Shown here piece by piece: positions 44,042 through 53,752 of a stretch of DNA of 64,000 nucleotides. This DNA is from Anaerolineae bacterium (GTDB lineage Bacteria > Chloroflexota > Anaerolineae > Aggregatilineales > J027). The translations under genes were made by a program, and so were the position numbers. Where the stretch lies: the NCBI GenBank assembly GCA_019913005.1, contig JAIOHL010000117.1:1-64000 (forward strand), read 5' to 3'. Under the pieces are notes generated by a model. It worked only from the letters and a program-made list of their open reading frames with translations, did not search any database and was not told where the DNA came from. Every line of letters begins with the position of its first letter. Positions within the stretch are counted from its first letter, which is position 1.

Positions 44042-45439
44042 ATGATGAACAACAACACTCCCCCAGATGATTTTGGCTTCCCAAATGACGATGAGCCACC
44101 AAACGATGATCCAATGGACGAGCTAACACAAGGCTCGAATAACGGTAATCATCAAGATGGGAAGGATGGGCATGACATTCTCAGCGACAACGATGGTTTG
44201 CCAGAGGATTGGGAGCCTAAACATATCCCCAACGAAAACGATTTTACAAATGCAGGGGCACGACGCTTGGGGGAGCTTAAGGATAACCTCGATCAAACAA
44301 ATGATCACAAGGATATTGCCAAACTCCTCGAGGCCATCAAAGAAACTATCCGACAAACCCATTGGCTGCCCAAGCTGGTTCCGCTGGTGGTAGAAACTGG
44401 CCTCACCGCCCGGTCTCCATGCCAAAAAATAGGCCGTATAGATATTTGGGAAGACATTATTTTCTTATTGTTCCACACTATTCACGATCAGCTTAAAACG
44501 ATCGAGGAGCGCAGCGAATATTTTAAACGCATCTTTACAAGTTTGTCTGACTTCAAGGCAACTGCCAATTCTAAATTTCCAACAGAATCTGCCTTGAAAG
44601 AACTGGCGAGTGAATACGGTATGGATGATTCAGACCAGAGCGATTGGCTTTTGGCGAGAGCCGCCTTCCTAAATGCGGTTATTTTGGACTATCCCCTCGA
44701 AAATGCCGTGTCTATGGCTGATGAATTGATTTGGCTTGCTCGCCGCAATCATGATTTAATGACTGAAATGCGGGTCTATGTTTCAAAAGCGCGTCGTTAC
44801 ATTCAAGAAAACGACTACCGTCGGGGATTTGTGTTAAGCCAGCAGGCCCTTACGATTGCGGTTCAGATCAACGCCGAGCGTTTCTATAGTGACATCCTCT
44901 CCAACATACTCTCCTGTGCCATAGTCGAGCATAGGACAGAATATGTCGAAGCGCTGTTTGACTACTGGCAGCAGTTGCGTCCCCATTTGGAAGAAAATGT
45001 CTACGAAAAAGGGCCATTCCTCAGCCTACGAGGGAAATACTACTTTGACCGCAAAAAAGACTATCACCGTGCGGCTGAGGCTTTTGAAGGGGCCTATGAA
45101 TGCGACAAAATTCAACAAAAGGCTGTTGCCCAAGCCACCCAGCTACTGGGATGGGGGATGTCTATGACCAAAGCTGGCGAATACGAGATTGCCCAAGAAC
45201 TTTATCACCAAGCCCTAAATATCCATCGGAAAGAGGGCAATGGGGAAATGGAAATTTGGATTCGCCATGCCATCGGGTGGAATGCGAAAGAAAGTGGCGA
45301 CGTTCATATGGGGATTTTACATCTTGTGGATGCCCTAGAGCGAGCACTTGACCTGCCAATGACAGCGCGGCTTGAAAACATTTGCAAAGGGATCAAGGAA
45401 GACCTTGACTTGTATCGGTCTTCCTTGAACAGGGCATAG
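44042..45439 (+). CDS. Large TPR-like protein with acidic N-terminus
   Basis: A 465-aa cytoplasmic protein. The first 90 residues are very acidic and rich in Asp, Asn, Pro and Gly (low complexity), probably disordered. From residue 100 the protein is all helical, with TPR-like units best seen in the C-terminal half: AKARRYIQ..NDYRRGFVLSQQALTIA, DRKKDYHRAAEAFEGAYECD and MTKAGEYEIAQELYHQALNIHRKEGN. No DNA-binding or enzymatic domain. It ends five bases from a convergent gene for a small exported peptide. Confidence 0.75.
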   Translation: MMNNNTPPDDFGFPNDDEPPNDDPMDELTQGSNNGNHQDGKDGHDILSDNDGLPEDWEPKHIPNENDFTNAGARRLGELKDNLDQTNDHKDIAKLLEAIKETIRQTHWLPKLVPLVVETGLTARSPCQKIGRIDIWEDIIFLLFHTIHDQLKTIEERSEYFKRIFTSLSDFKATANSKFPTESALKELASEYGMDDSDQSDWLLARAAFLNAVILDYPLENAVSMADELIWLARRNHDLMTEMRVYVSKARRYIQENDYRRGFVLSQQALTIAVQINAERFYSDILSNILSCAIVEHRTEYVEALFDYWQQLRPHLEENVYEKGPFLSLRGKYYFDRKKDYHRAAEAFEGAYECDKIQQKAVAQATQLLGWGMSMTKAGEYEIAQELYHQALNIHRKEGNGEMEIWIRHAIGWNAKESGDVHMGILHLVDALERALDLPMTARLENICKGIKEDLDLYRSSLNRA

Positions 45440-45444
45440 AGGAA

Positions 45445-45645
45445 TCAGCACCCAGTACCGCCGCCGCTAGTATTAGGGCAAGTAGGATCATCAACCACAT
45501 GTTTTGGCCCCATGTTGAAGACTTTGGCGACATGGGTGCCGCCATCCAAGCCGATGGGCGTACCAGCGACAGTCATCAGGGTGGGGATTGCCAAAGACAG
45601 AATGAAAACGAGCGCGACGGCGAACAGAACGACTTTACGATTCAT
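45445..45645 (-). CDS. Short exported Cys/Gly-rich peptide
   Basis: A 66-aa product: a signal sequence (MNRKVVLFAVALVFILSLAIP) ending in an alanine-containing cleavage-like site, then a tail of about 35 residues with GLDGGTHVAKVF and two cysteines at DPTCPNTSGGGTGC. The start ATG has GGAGG 9 bases upstream; an open frame 29 codons longer has no such site. I do not recognise the mature peptide. It could be a secreted peptide signal, a bacteriocin-like peptide or a small surface protein. Confidence 0.6.
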   Translation of the reverse strand: MNRKVVLFAVALVFILSLAIPTLMTVAGTPIGLDGGTHVAKVFNMGPKHVVDDPTCPNTSGGGTGC

Positions 45646-45839
45646 AATGAGTTGCCTCCACAAATTCAGATTTTGGATTTTTGAAGAGGCAGTCTCACTT
45701 AGGCCTAAATTTGACTGCGATGCCCTTATCATCGCATAACAGGTGACATAAATCCGTTCGTAGCGGACAAAAAACAGACAATAACTGGACAGGTTTTGGT
45801 CAACTTGTCTGGTTCTTTTTTTGCGACAATCTAAAGGAC

Positions 45840-45864
45840 GCGCGATAATTACAATTTATCGTGC
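45840..45864. repeat. Stable hairpin upstream of rnd
   Basis: GCGCGATAA (45840-45848) pairs with TTATCGTGC (45856-45864) through nine pairs including one G-U, around a seven-base loop. It lies 46 bases before the RNase D start and could act in the mRNA leader or as a regulator site. It has no T run at once after it. Confidence 0.4.
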
Positions 45865-45909
45865 CCTTAAGCGTGTTTTTCAGATACAGATAGCGATGCC
45901 CCTTTCCCT

Positions 45910-47061
45910 ATGATCCGCCTTCCTCGTCCTCAATTCATCAGTCAAGCACGTGCCTTAAAAAACGTGATAGAACAACTTCAGGACGTCTCCCTTTTGGCGA
46001 TAGACACCGAATCGAACAGCATGTTCGTGTATCAGGAACAAGTCTGTCTGATTCAGCTATCGGCTCGACGGGAGACCAATGGCAAAGCCCAAGTTTTGGA
46101 CTTTATCATTGATCCACTCGCAATTCCTGATGTAAGCGCGTTGGGGGAGCTATTTGCCAATCCTGCTATCGAAAAAGTTTTCCATGCCGCCGACTATGAC
46201 ATTACCTGTATGAAACGCGACTTTGGGTTTGAATTCGTGAATATCTTCGACACCTATTTCGCCGCGCAGACTTTGGGGTGGACACGGGTGGGCCTCAGTT
46301 CTCTTCTTGAAGAACATTTCAGCGTGGCCTTAGATAAGCGTTTTCAGCAAGCGGAATGGCATCACCGACCATTGAGTCTCGAAGAACTCCAATATGCCCA
46401 GATGGATACGCATTTTCTGCCTGCCTTACGGGATATTCAATTGAATGAGCTACAACGATCTGGTTATTTGGAAGAGGCCCAAGAGGGATTCCGCGAACTT
46501 GCCAGTTTGCCCGCCACAGACCGATCCTTTGATCCAGAAGGCTTCTGGCGGCTTAAAGGGGCCTATTTGCTGACGGGTTCATCCCTTGCAATTTTGCGGC
46601 AGCTTTATCTCTGGCGCGAGAAAACAGCCCAAAAGCGAGACATCCCCAGCACCAAAGTTATTTCAGACTCCACCCTTGTAGACATTGCGACGATCTGTCC
46701 TCTATCCACATCTGCCCTCCAACGGATTCCCGGTATCACTAGGCAAATCGTCAAGCGTGATGGGAAGGCTATACTAGAGACGGTTGCTCGTGGGAAAAAT
46801 GAAATACCCCCTCGCCGCAATCCACAATCGCGCACATCCCCCGAAGTGATTGCGCGTTATGAGGCACTGCATACGTGGCGCAAAGAAAAAGCCTTGTCAC
46901 GTGGCGTGGAAAGCAATGTTATCCTTTCCAAAAATGCGCTGTGGGTGCTGGCCCTGCGGCATCCCAAAACCGAAGAAGAATTAGCGGTGATTCAAGAGAT
47001 TGGCCCACACCGTCGTGCCAAATACGGCAATGAGTTATTAAACCTACTGAAAGGGGTTTAG
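45910..47061 (+). CDS. rnd: Ribonuclease D
   Basis: A 383-aa 3'-5' exoribonuclease of the DEDD family, which trims tRNA and other RNA 3' ends. The DEDDy residues are visible: LAIDTESNS (Asp, Glu), HAADYDITCMKRDFG (Asp), and LQYAQMDTHFLPALRD (Tyr-x3-Asp). One or two HRDC-type domains follow (RLKGAYLLTGSSLAILRQLYLWREKTAQKRD..., and the last 70 residues ALHTWRKEKALSRGVE...). The beta-CASP nuclease gene begins 4 bases after the stop. Confidence 0.92.
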   Translation: MIRLPRPQFISQARALKNVIEQLQDVSLLAIDTESNSMFVYQEQVCLIQLSARRETNGKAQVLDFIIDPLAIPDVSALGELFANPAIEKVFHAADYDITCMKRDFGFEFVNIFDTYFAAQTLGWTRVGLSSLLEEHFSVALDKRFQQAEWHHRPLSLEELQYAQMDTHFLPALRDIQLNELQRSGYLEEAQEGFRELASLPATDRSFDPEGFWRLKGAYLLTGSSLAILRQLYLWREKTAQKRDIPSTKVISDSTLVDIATICPLSTSALQRIPGITRQIVKRDGKAILETVARGKNEIPPRRNPQSRTSPEVIARYEALHTWRKEKALSRGVESNVILSKNALWVLALRHPKTEEELAVIQEIGPHRRAKYGNELLNLLKGV

Positions 47062-47065
47062 GACT

Positions 47066-48475
47066 ATGCAAATTTCGTTTCATGGGGCAGCCCGTACTGT
47101 GACCGGTTCGCAGCATCTCATTGAGGTCAATGGCTATCGCTTACTCCTCGATTGTGGCATGTATCAGGGCAAACGCAGCGAAGCCAATGAGCGCAACCGT
47201 CGCCTACCCTTCGACCCCAAAACACTGGATGCGATGGTGCTTTCTCATGCCCACATTGACCATTCAGGGAATATTCCCACCCTTGTCAAACGGGGGTATC
47301 AAGGGCCAATTTATGCCACTCACGCTACCCGTGACCTCGCAGCGGCGATGCTGCCCGACAGCGGCCATATCCAAGAAAAAGACGCGGAGTTTGTCAACAA
47401 AAAGCACAAACGTCGTGGGGAAGCTCCGGTTGAACCGCTGTATACTCAACAGGATGCCTTTAACAGCCTGCGTAATTTTGTCGGGATTAGCTATCAGCAG
47501 TCACGGGAGATTTTGGAGGGTGTTCACCTGTCATTAGTAGATGCAGGCCATATGCTCGGCAGCGCGATTGTGATGCTCGATATTGAAGACAAAGACGCCG
47601 GACGGGATATTCGACTGGTCTTTAGCGGCGATATTGGACGAAAAGGATTGCCCATTTTGCTCGACCCCACACCAATTGACTACGCGGACGTGCTGATTAT
47701 GGAGAGTACCTATGGAGGACGCACGCACGAACCCATTGCTAACCTTGAGGCGGAATTCGCTGAATTGATTAATACGGTCTATCAAAAACGGGGCGTGTTG
47801 ATTATTCCGGCCTTTGCAGTAGGGCGCACGCAGCAAATTGTCTATCTTATTCAAAAATTGCACAGCGCAGGCAAAATTCCGGTCTTGCCCGTCTACGTGG
47901 ACTCTCCATTAGCCATTGATGCCACGTCCGTATTCCGGTTGCATCCCGAAGCCTATGACTCGGATGTACGCGATTATATGCTGACCTATGGGGACGATGA
48001 TATTTTTGGGTTTGAAAAATTGGTGTATACACGCCGCGTTGAAGAAAGCAAAGCACTCAATGACATGACGGGGCCATTTATCGTCATCAGTGCCAGTGGA
48101 ATGTGTGAAGCGGGACGTATTTTGCATCACCTTCGCAATCGTATTGAAGACCCCAATAACACTATTTTGATTGTTGGTTGGCAAGCCCCCGATACGCTAG
48201 GCCGTCGGTTAGTAGATCATATCTCGCCCGTTCGCATTTTTGGTGAGGAGTTTCCCGTCCGAGCAAAAGTAATCAAAATGAACGGCCTCTCTGGTCACGC
48301 CGATGGCAACGAATTAGTGGACTGGGTCAAAGCGATGAAAAAACCCCCGCGTCGCACATACTTGGTACATGGTGAAGTGGAACAGGCCAACGCCCTTACA
48401 CAGCGCCTCACCAATGAGCTAAATCTGGAAAAGGTCTCCATTCCCGATTTGCATGAACAAGTCCATTTCCCGTGA
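47066..48475 (+). CDS. Beta-CASP metallo-beta-lactamase RNase (Ysh1/CPSF73-like)
   Basis: A 469-aa nuclease of standard length. Metal ligands HAHIDHSGN, DAGHMLGSA, SGDIGR and late LSGHADGNELVDWVK with YLVHGEVEQA; beta-CASP landmarks ESTYGGRTHEP, IIPAFAVGRTQQIVYLI and VISASGMCEAGRILHHL. It should cut RNA, either as an endonuclease or as a 5'-3' exonuclease. It is the ordinary counterpart of the long protein at 12.3 kb. The direct neighbour upstream is RNase D, so this is a two-gene RNA-processing unit. Confidence 0.92.
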   Translation: MQISFHGAARTVTGSQHLIEVNGYRLLLDCGMYQGKRSEANERNRRLPFDPKTLDAMVLSHAHIDHSGNIPTLVKRGYQGPIYATHATRDLAAAMLPDSGHIQEKDAEFVNKKHKRRGEAPVEPLYTQQDAFNSLRNFVGISYQQSREILEGVHLSLVDAGHMLGSAIVMLDIEDKDAGRDIRLVFSGDIGRKGLPILLDPTPIDYADVLIMESTYGGRTHEPIANLEAEFAELINTVYQKRGVLIIPAFAVGRTQQIVYLIQKLHSAGKIPVLPVYVDSPLAIDATSVFRLHPEAYDSDVRDYMLTYGDDDIFGFEKLVYTRRVEESKALNDMTGPFIVISASGMCEAGRILHHLRNRIEDPNNTILIVGWQAPDTLGRRLVDHISPVRIFGEEFPVRAKVIKMNGLSGHADGNELVDWVKAMKKPPRRTYLVHGEVEQANALTQRLTNELNLEKVSIPDLHEQVHFP

Positions 48476-48551
48476 AATATGCCTATTGATGGACGGCAAA
48501 AGCCCGCTATGATTGGATGGCTCATCCATTTACCAACTATGAGGTACAGGC

Positions 48552-49376
48552 ATGGTCAATATCCTTGTGTCCAATGATGATGGTATTTTTGCCCCCGGTC
48601 TCTATGCGCTGGCAACCGCCATGCTAGATTTAGGGCAAGTTTGGGTGGTTGCCCCAGAAAATAATCAGAGTGCCAGTGGACATCGCAAAACGCTGACCCG
48701 TCCGCTACGGGCCGTGCCGACCTTTCAAGTATTTCCGCCCGAAATAAAAGCCTTTGCAGTAGATGGCGCACCCTCCGACTGCACCGCCCTTGCCGTAATG
48801 GGGTTGATCGAAGAAAAAATGGATATTGTCGTATCCGGTATCAACAGTGGCGCAAATTTAGGGCAAGATTTGACCTACAGCGGCACCGTCAGTGTGGCCC
48901 TCGAAGCGGCAATTTTTGGCCTGCCTGCCATCGCTTTTTCGCTCGACAGCCGTTCCCCCGATTCGGATTACAGCGCCGGGGCTGAGTTGGCAAAGGGCAT
49001 CACCAAAGAGGTGCTGCGACACGGCCTACCCTATCATACCTGCCTAAACGTCAACTTCCCCAACCGCAAACCGGATCAGATCAAGGGCATCCAAATTACG
49101 ACACAAGGTGTCCGTGACTATCGGGATGTCTTAGATAAACGCATTGACCCCTTTGGCCGACCCTATTATTGGATCGGCGGTGTCGAACCATCCGGTGATG
49201 TCAAAGCGGAAGGCACAGATATCTGGGCTGTATATGAAGGGTTCGTTTCTATCACGCCCATTCATGTGTATATGACGCGCCATGATTTCATCGCTCCCCT
49301 CACCGCATGGAAATGGCGTGACCAAACGGCCACTCCCAAATCAGATTCAGCCACACCTTCTGAAACGGAGTCCTAA
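48552..49376 (+). CDS. surE: 5'/3'-nucleotidase SurE
   Basis: SurE dephosphorylates nucleoside monophosphates and is a survival protein in stationary phase. The 274-aa chain begins with the metal-binding ILVSNDDGIFAPG, has APENNQSASGH, VDGAPSDCTALA, VVSGINSGANLGQDLTYSGTVSVALEAA and CLNVNFPN, all SurE hallmarks. The stop overlaps the next start (TAATG), so it is cotranslated with the SDR gene. Confidence 0.95.
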   Translation: MVNILVSNDDGIFAPGLYALATAMLDLGQVWVVAPENNQSASGHRKTLTRPLRAVPTFQVFPPEIKAFAVDGAPSDCTALAVMGLIEEKMDIVVSGINSGANLGQDLTYSGTVSVALEAAIFGLPAIAFSLDSRSPDSDYSAGAELAKGITKEVLRHGLPYHTCLNVNFPNRKPDQIKGIQITTQGVRDYRDVLDKRIDPFGRPYYWIGGVEPSGDVKAEGTDIWAVYEGFVSITPIHVYMTRHDFIAPLTAWKWRDQTATPKSDSATPSETES

Positions 49377-50149
49377 TGCCGGGGCGAGAAACAGGCCGCG
49401 TTTTGGTGACGGGTGGAACAGGATTTTTGGGTTTTCGGGTGGTCGCTGCGTTGGTAGAGGCCGAGGCAAATGTCACGGTCATGGTGCGGCCCGGCCAAGA
49501 AGAAAAACTGCAAGCCCTCGGTGACCGCATCCAACTCAGTTATGCTGATGTTTGGAACAAGGCCAGTCTTAAAGGTCGGGCACGCGGTCATGATGTGATT
49601 TTGCATCTCGTCGGCAGCACACGGGCCGAACCGGAACGTGGCCTGACTTATCAGCAGATTAATCTGGTCTCGGCGCGAAACGTCACAGGCATGGCAGTCA
49701 GTGATGGTGTACCACGCATGATCTTGCTAAGTGCTGTCATCCGTCCCTTGATAGGCGACTATATCCGCAGCAAGCGTGAAGCTGAGGAATATTTGCAGAA
49801 CAGCGGCCTCAATTGGACAATCGTTCGCGCCCCCAGCCTGTTTGCCCCCAGTGGTCGCAACTTAGGTTTACAGTTTCTTTCGTTCTTTGGTGCAATTTTT
49901 CCCTTCAGCCTCTTGGCTAGTCGAATGCTGCCCTTGCCGGTGGATATTGCAGCACGTGGCATGGCCCAATTAGCCCTCAAACCAGATGCTTATGAAGATC
50001 GCATCATTTTTGCACGACACCTGCGCCAACTTGCCAAAGGCAGCAAAGCCACTCGTCAGCGCCGCCCCTTGCTCCAACCCCAGCAACGTTTTGATGCCGA
50101 TCCTGAAGGCCTAGATGAGCCGCCATTTGGCTGGCTTCCCCCGCGTTGA
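49376..50149 (+). CDS. NAD(P)-binding SDR / NmrA-like protein
   Basis: A 257-aa protein with a Rossmann nucleotide-binding motif GGTGFLGFRV near residue 13 and an NmrA/atypical SDR layout: VMVRPGQEEKLQAL, DVILHLVGSTRAEPERGLTYQQINL, IRSKREAEEYLQNSGLNWTIVRAPSLFAPSG. The Tyr-x3-Lys of classical SDRs is here Y-I-R-S-K (YIRSK), so catalysis is possible; the form is also close to the NDUFA9-like complex I-associated proteins. It overlaps surE by one base at its start. Confidence 0.85.
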   Translation: MPGRETGRVLVTGGTGFLGFRVVAALVEAEANVTVMVRPGQEEKLQALGDRIQLSYADVWNKASLKGRARGHDVILHLVGSTRAEPERGLTYQQINLVSARNVTGMAVSDGVPRMILLSAVIRPLIGDYIRSKREAEEYLQNSGLNWTIVRAPSLFAPSGRNLGLQFLSFFGAIFPFSLLASRMLPLPVDIAARGMAQLALKPDAYEDRIIFARHLRQLAKGSKATRQRRPLLQPQQRFDADPEGLDEPPFGWLPPR

Positions 50150-50830
50150 TGATTTTGCGAAATCATAAGTTGTATAAATTTTGATTTTAAGGCATAATTT
50201 TACATAAGATTAACAATCTGAAATTTGCATTGCAGTCACCACTGCAATCTCACATTAGAAATCAAGTGCCAGACAAAAAGTTGTCGGTCAAAACAAATTT
50301 CCCGTTTACAGGGAATAGGGTATAGGTAGCCTTATCCCTCCCTCAACCATCATGTTTATAATGGGGTGGGATAAGAATAAAACTATCCGGTGCAGTGCAT
50401 CATCCGGATTAGCGTAAAACAGTTGGAAGCCCTCTGTATCTAAGGGAATTACCCAACTTACTGCGAAGGCGATTAGCAAATATTAGGACATCTCAGAACC
50501 CATTTATCCTATGTGAGCCTTGAATTTATTTGCACCGCCGAACTAGACCCATGATAAACAATCCACAGTAATCGTTTGAGGCTGTGGGGTATTGATTCGA
50601 TAGTAGAGGGATTAGGAGCGTCTATTCTTCGTCAAAAAGCAATCTTAGGCGAGATTGGAATTTTGGGTATTTGGCCTATTCTATAGCCCTATGTAAACGC
50701 TTTCGATGAACTAGGCGTGTTTTCATTTATCTAATTTCTCGTGGCTGGTCATAAGTATAATGTGTGGATTGCAGCCGGGGTGGCTACACCTGCGGCTGTT
50801 TGCGTTTTTGTGGTGAGAGGTATCGGACGC
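50150..50830. other. 681-base non-coding region with several hairpins
   Basis: This is the longest gene-free stretch. I find no convincing coding frame (the RecX frame is open from 50741, but its real start is 50831) and no match to tRNA, rRNA, RNase P, tmRNA or SRP RNA features I know. It holds at least five stable hairpins in series from 50229 to 50587 (separate entry), more A+T-rich flanks, and then the RecX promoter and leader. Confidence 0.5.
50229..50587. ncRNA. Possible structured non-coding RNA (unassigned)
   Basis: Five hairpins follow one another: ATTGCAGT/ACTGCAAT (50229-50236, 50241-50248); CTTATCCC/GGGATAAG with an inner CCAT/ATGG (50331-50375); ATCCGG/CCGGAT (50385-50409); AGTTGG/CCAACT with an inner CCCT/AGGG (50421-50458); and CCACAG/CTGTGG (50563-50587). 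A GGGTATAGG stretch at 50318-50326 could compete with the second. The strand is not determined, since stems read on both. It may be an independent RNA or a long leader of recX. No known family is recognised. Confidence 0.3.
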
Positions 50831-51508
50831 ATGGCAGGCAAAGTAAGTGGGCTGGAAATCCAGAAAAATAACAAGAACCGCGTAAATGTGTTTCTCGATG
50901 GAGAATATGCGTTCAGTTTAGGCTTGATGGAAGCCGCCCCACTCCGTAAAGGCCAACACCTCAGCGATTCCGATATCCAACAATTACAAGATGCCGACCA
51001 TTTGACGCAGGCCTATGAACGTGCTGTGCGATTTTTGGCGACTCGTCCGCGCAGTGTCAGTGAGGTGCGCCGCAAGCTGGCTGAAAAGAAAACCCCGACC
51101 AGCATTGTGGATATGGTCATCGGGCGCTTGGAGGCGGCTGGCTATCTCAATGACACCGAGTTTGCCCATTATTGGGTAGAGAACCGCCAAGAATCTAGTC
51201 CGCGTGGGGCTATGGCCCTGCGTATGGAATTACGCGAGAAAGGCGTGCCTTCCAACGTCATTGATGAAGCATTACGCGATCAAGATGGCGAATCAGTGGC
51301 TTTGCGTGCCGCTGAGAAAAAAGCTCGCACCCTGCGCCGCACCGATAAACGCGATTTTCGGCAGAAGATGACAAGTTTTTTGATGCGACGTGGTTTTGAC
51401 TATGAGACCGTCCGCACGGTGATAGACCAGCTTATTGAGCAGTTTGAGACGGACGGCGACCCGTTTTTTACGGATTTAAATGGGGATGACGACACAATTG
51501 AGGAGTAA
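50831..51508 (+). CDS. recX: Regulatory protein RecX
   Basis: RecX binds RecA filaments and limits recombination. The 225-aa product from ATG 50831 (AGAGG upstream) begins with a short beta region ([28 protein letters not shown]), followed by the three helical repeats: [73 protein letters not shown], and [25 protein letters not shown]. The [14 protein letters not shown] block is the RecX signature. recA is not in the window. rny follows 5 bases later. Confidence 0.92.
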   Translation: MAGKVSGLEIQKNNKNRVNVFLDGEYAFSLGLMEAAPLRKGQHLSDSDIQQLQDADHLTQAYERAVRFLATRPRSVSEVRRKLAEKKTPTSIVDMVIGRLEAAGYLNDTEFAHYWVENRQESSPRGAMALRMELREKGVPSNVIDEALRDQDGESVALRAAEKKARTLRRTDKRDFRQKMTSFLMRRGFDYETVRTVIDQLIEQFETDGDPFFTDLNGDDDTIEE

Positions 51509-51513
51509 AGATC

Positions 51514-53043
51514 ATGGAAATCATCACGGCGGTGGTCGGCCTCGTCGTAGGCCTGATTGCTGCTACTGTTTGGATCACCACCAATCAGAAACGGCAAGGA
51601 ACAAATAAAATTCAGCAGGCCGAAGCCGAAGCCCAACGCTTGATTGCTGAGGCTGCTGCTACTAAAAACAAGGTTGAAATCGAAGCCAAAAACGAGGCCC
51701 TACGTATTCAGGAGGAAAACGAACGCAATACCAAGAAACGTCGTCTTGAACTGGATCGAGAAGAAGAGCGTCAGACCAAACGCCGTGAGGAATTTGACAA
51801 GCGCCTAGAGAAATTTGAACAGCGCGAAAAGGAACTGAACCGCCGCCAGAGCAATCTCGACAAGCGGAATAACGAACTGCAAAAGTTGTGGGATGAGCGC
51901 ACCGCCGAATTAGAGCGCGTCGCCGAAATGACCCGCGATGAAGCCCGACAGGAATTGTTGGCGGCAGTGGAAAAAGATACCCGCCAAGATATGGTACGCC
52001 TCATCCGTCAAATTGAAGAAGAAGCCAAGTCCGAGGCCGATAACCGCGCCCGTGACATTATCGCCCTCTCAATTCAGCGCTTGGCTTCCGATCAGGTCAG
52101 CGAAATTGCCGTCTCAGTGGTGCCGCTGCCTTCCGACGATATGAAAGGGCGCATCATTGGTCGTGCCGGGCGCAACATCCGTGCCTTTGAGCAAGCGACG
52201 GGCGTAGACGTGGTAGTAGACGACACCCCCGAAGCCGTCACGATTTCCAGCTTCGACCCCGTGCGCCGTGAAGTCGCCAAACGTGCCCTTTCCAAATTGG
52301 TCCTCGATGGGCGTATCCACCCGGCCCGCATTGAAAAACTGGTGGAAGATACCCGCAAAGAAGTCGAACGCGCCATCCGTGAAGAAGGCGAACGCGCCTC
52401 GTATGAAGCAGGTGTCCCCGGTTTGCACCCCGAAATTTTGAAACTGCTCGGTAAGCTGAAATTCCGCACCAGTTATGGACAAAACATGCACGCTCATGCC
52501 ATCGAAACGGCTCATCTGGCAGGCATGATCGCGGCAGAATTGGGGGCAGATGTCAATCTTGCCAAAGCAGGCGGTCTGTTGCACGACATCGGTAAAGCTA
52601 TTGACCACGAAGTCGAAGGGCCACATGCCATCATCGGCGCGGAATTCTGCAAACGTTATGGTGTGCCCGACAAGATTGTGAACTGCATCGGCAGCCATCA
52701 CCATGAAATGCCACAGGAATCGGTTGAGGCCCTCATTGTCGAGGCTGCCGACGCGATTTCGGGTGCTCGTCCGGGGGCACGCCGCGAAAGTTTGGATGCC
52801 TATATCAAGCGCGTGCGGATGTTGGAAGACATTGCCAACGCCTTCACCGGGGTCGAACAATCCTATGCGCTACAGGCGGGGCGTGAGGTACGCATTATGG
52901 TGCGACCCGACGACATTGACGACCTCGCCGCCGTGCATCTGGCCCGCGACATCTCCAAGAAAATCGAGGAGACCATGCAATATCCCGGTCAGATCAAGGT
53001 GACGATTATCCGCGAAACACGGGCGGTTGATTACGCTCGGTAG
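51514..53043 (+). CDS. rny: Ribonuclease Y
   Basis: RNase Y is the membrane-bound endoribonuclease that starts mRNA decay in many Gram-positive and related bacteria. The 509-aa protein has an N-terminal membrane segment ([20 protein letters not shown]), a long charged coiled coil (about residues 30-190), a KH domain ([42 protein letters not shown]) and an HD domain ([13 protein letters not shown] ... [15 protein letters not shown] ... GSHHHE), with metal ligands intact. The terminator follows 20 bases after the stop. Confidence 0.96.
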   Translation: MEIITAVVGLVVGLIAATVWITTNQKRQGTNKIQQAEAEAQRLIAEAAATKNKVEIEAKNEALRIQEENERNTKKRRLELDREEERQTKRREEFDKRLEKFEQREKELNRRQSNLDKRNNELQKLWDERTAELERVAEMTRDEARQELLAAVEKDTRQDMVRLIRQIEEEAKSEADNRARDIIALSIQRLASDQVSEIAVSVVPLPSDDMKGRIIGRAGRNIRAFEQATGVDVVVDDTPEAVTISSFDPVRREVAKRALSKLVLDGRIHPARIEKLVEDTRKEVERAIREEGERASYEAGVPGLHPEILKLLGKLKFRTSYGQNMHAHAIETAHLAGMIAAELGADVNLAKAGGLLHDIGKAIDHEVEGPHAIIGAEFCKRYGVPDKIVNCIGSHHHEMPQESVEALIVEAADAISGARPGARRESLDAYIKRVRMLEDIANAFTGVEQSYALQAGREVRIMVRPDDIDDLAAVHLARDISKKIEETMQYPGQIKVTIIRETRAVDYAR

Positions 53044-53062
53044 TCAACCCAAATAGAAATAT

Positions 53063-53085
53063 AGGGCGGCAGTGTTGTCGCCCTT
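53063..53085 (+). terminator. Intrinsic terminator after rny
   Basis: AGGGCG pairs with CGCCCT across a GCAGTGTTGT-type loop, followed by TTTC. The tail is short, so read-through into the next gene, 20 bases on, is possible. Confidence 0.7.
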
Positions 53086-53104
53086 TCAAAATAAGGAAAG
53101 GCTG

Positions 53105-53524
53105 ATGATTATTGATGGAATTATAGTTGTTATCATGTTCACAACGGCAAATATAATCATTGCTTTCTTTGCCGCCTTCTTTACATATCCCCTCTATACA
53201 GCCTATCTGGTTATAAAGCATAAGATTCCTGATAAGACGATTGATTTATTTACGGACTCAAAGCAAGTTTTTGTGAGTGGGGCGTATCTTAAGAGAGTAA
53301 AACGGAAACGGAAATCGTTATTCCGAGTTCGAGCGTCGCTCCTAACTGCACTAGTCATATATACCTCTATCTTTATCCTTCCATTTATTTATGCGTGTCT
53401 TATAAGTATTGTAGAGAAAAGCTTAACTGCCTTTGTGGTTGGTTTTCCTCCAAGTTTCATTAACTTACTGGGTTTATATTTGACATTCCACTATTCAAGA
53501 AAAATCTTGACTCTGGAACGATGA
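53105..53524 (+). CDS. A+T-rich small membrane protein
   Basis: A 139-aa protein with at least three hydrophobic segments: residues 5-35, 75-110 and 112-133, and a basic loop between (VSGAYLKRVKRKRKSLFRVRAS). I do not recognise it. ATG 53105 has AAGGAAAGG upstream. The DNA is clearly richer in A+T than its neighbours, with rarely used codons for this region such as ATA and AGA, which fits recent gain or relaxed selection. It sits between rny and comEC. Confidence 0.6.
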   Translation: MIIDGIIVVIMFTTANIIIAFFAAFFTYPLYTAYLVIKHKIPDKTIDLFTDSKQVFVSGAYLKRVKRKRKSLFRVRASLLTALVIYTSIFILPFIYACLISIVEKSLTAFVVGFPPSFINLLGLYLTFHYSRKILTLER

Positions 53525-53599
53525 AAACCTGTTCTCTACCACACTTCACTCTACCTAACGGTCAATTCTCCCCCATCCAATATAATCCACATCCATTTA

Positions 53600-53619
53600 A
53601 GCGTAACTGTAGTTACGCT
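53600..53619. repeat. Perfect 20-nt inverted repeat
   Basis: AGCGTAACT (53600-53608) and AGTTACGCT (53611-53619) flank a two-base centre, in the A+T-rich space before comEC. It is perfect over nine pairs. A regulator site is more likely than a terminator, since no T run follows on the plus strand. Confidence 0.45.
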
Positions 53620-53752
53620 AACGCATATCCCTTATATAATTATAAAACATAGACCATATGTTCTGAAAGTGATGTGATCGGCTACCCTCTTTGAAATGCC
53701 CTCTGTTGTAATTATTTTGCAGTTTTTAGGGGCATAGAGTATTGTATGACAC

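Noticed and set aside
45790..45822. Terminator CTGGACAGG/CTTGTCTGG followed by seven Ts
   Set aside because: Pairing is imperfect and no plus-strand gene ends directly before it (the TPR gene ends 350 bases earlier, with a minus-strand gene between), so I did not call it.
52114..52860. Long open frame of 248 codons on the minus strand
   Set aside because: It lies fully opposite rny, whose KH and HD domains are certain, and the product has no recognisable motif or ribosome site.
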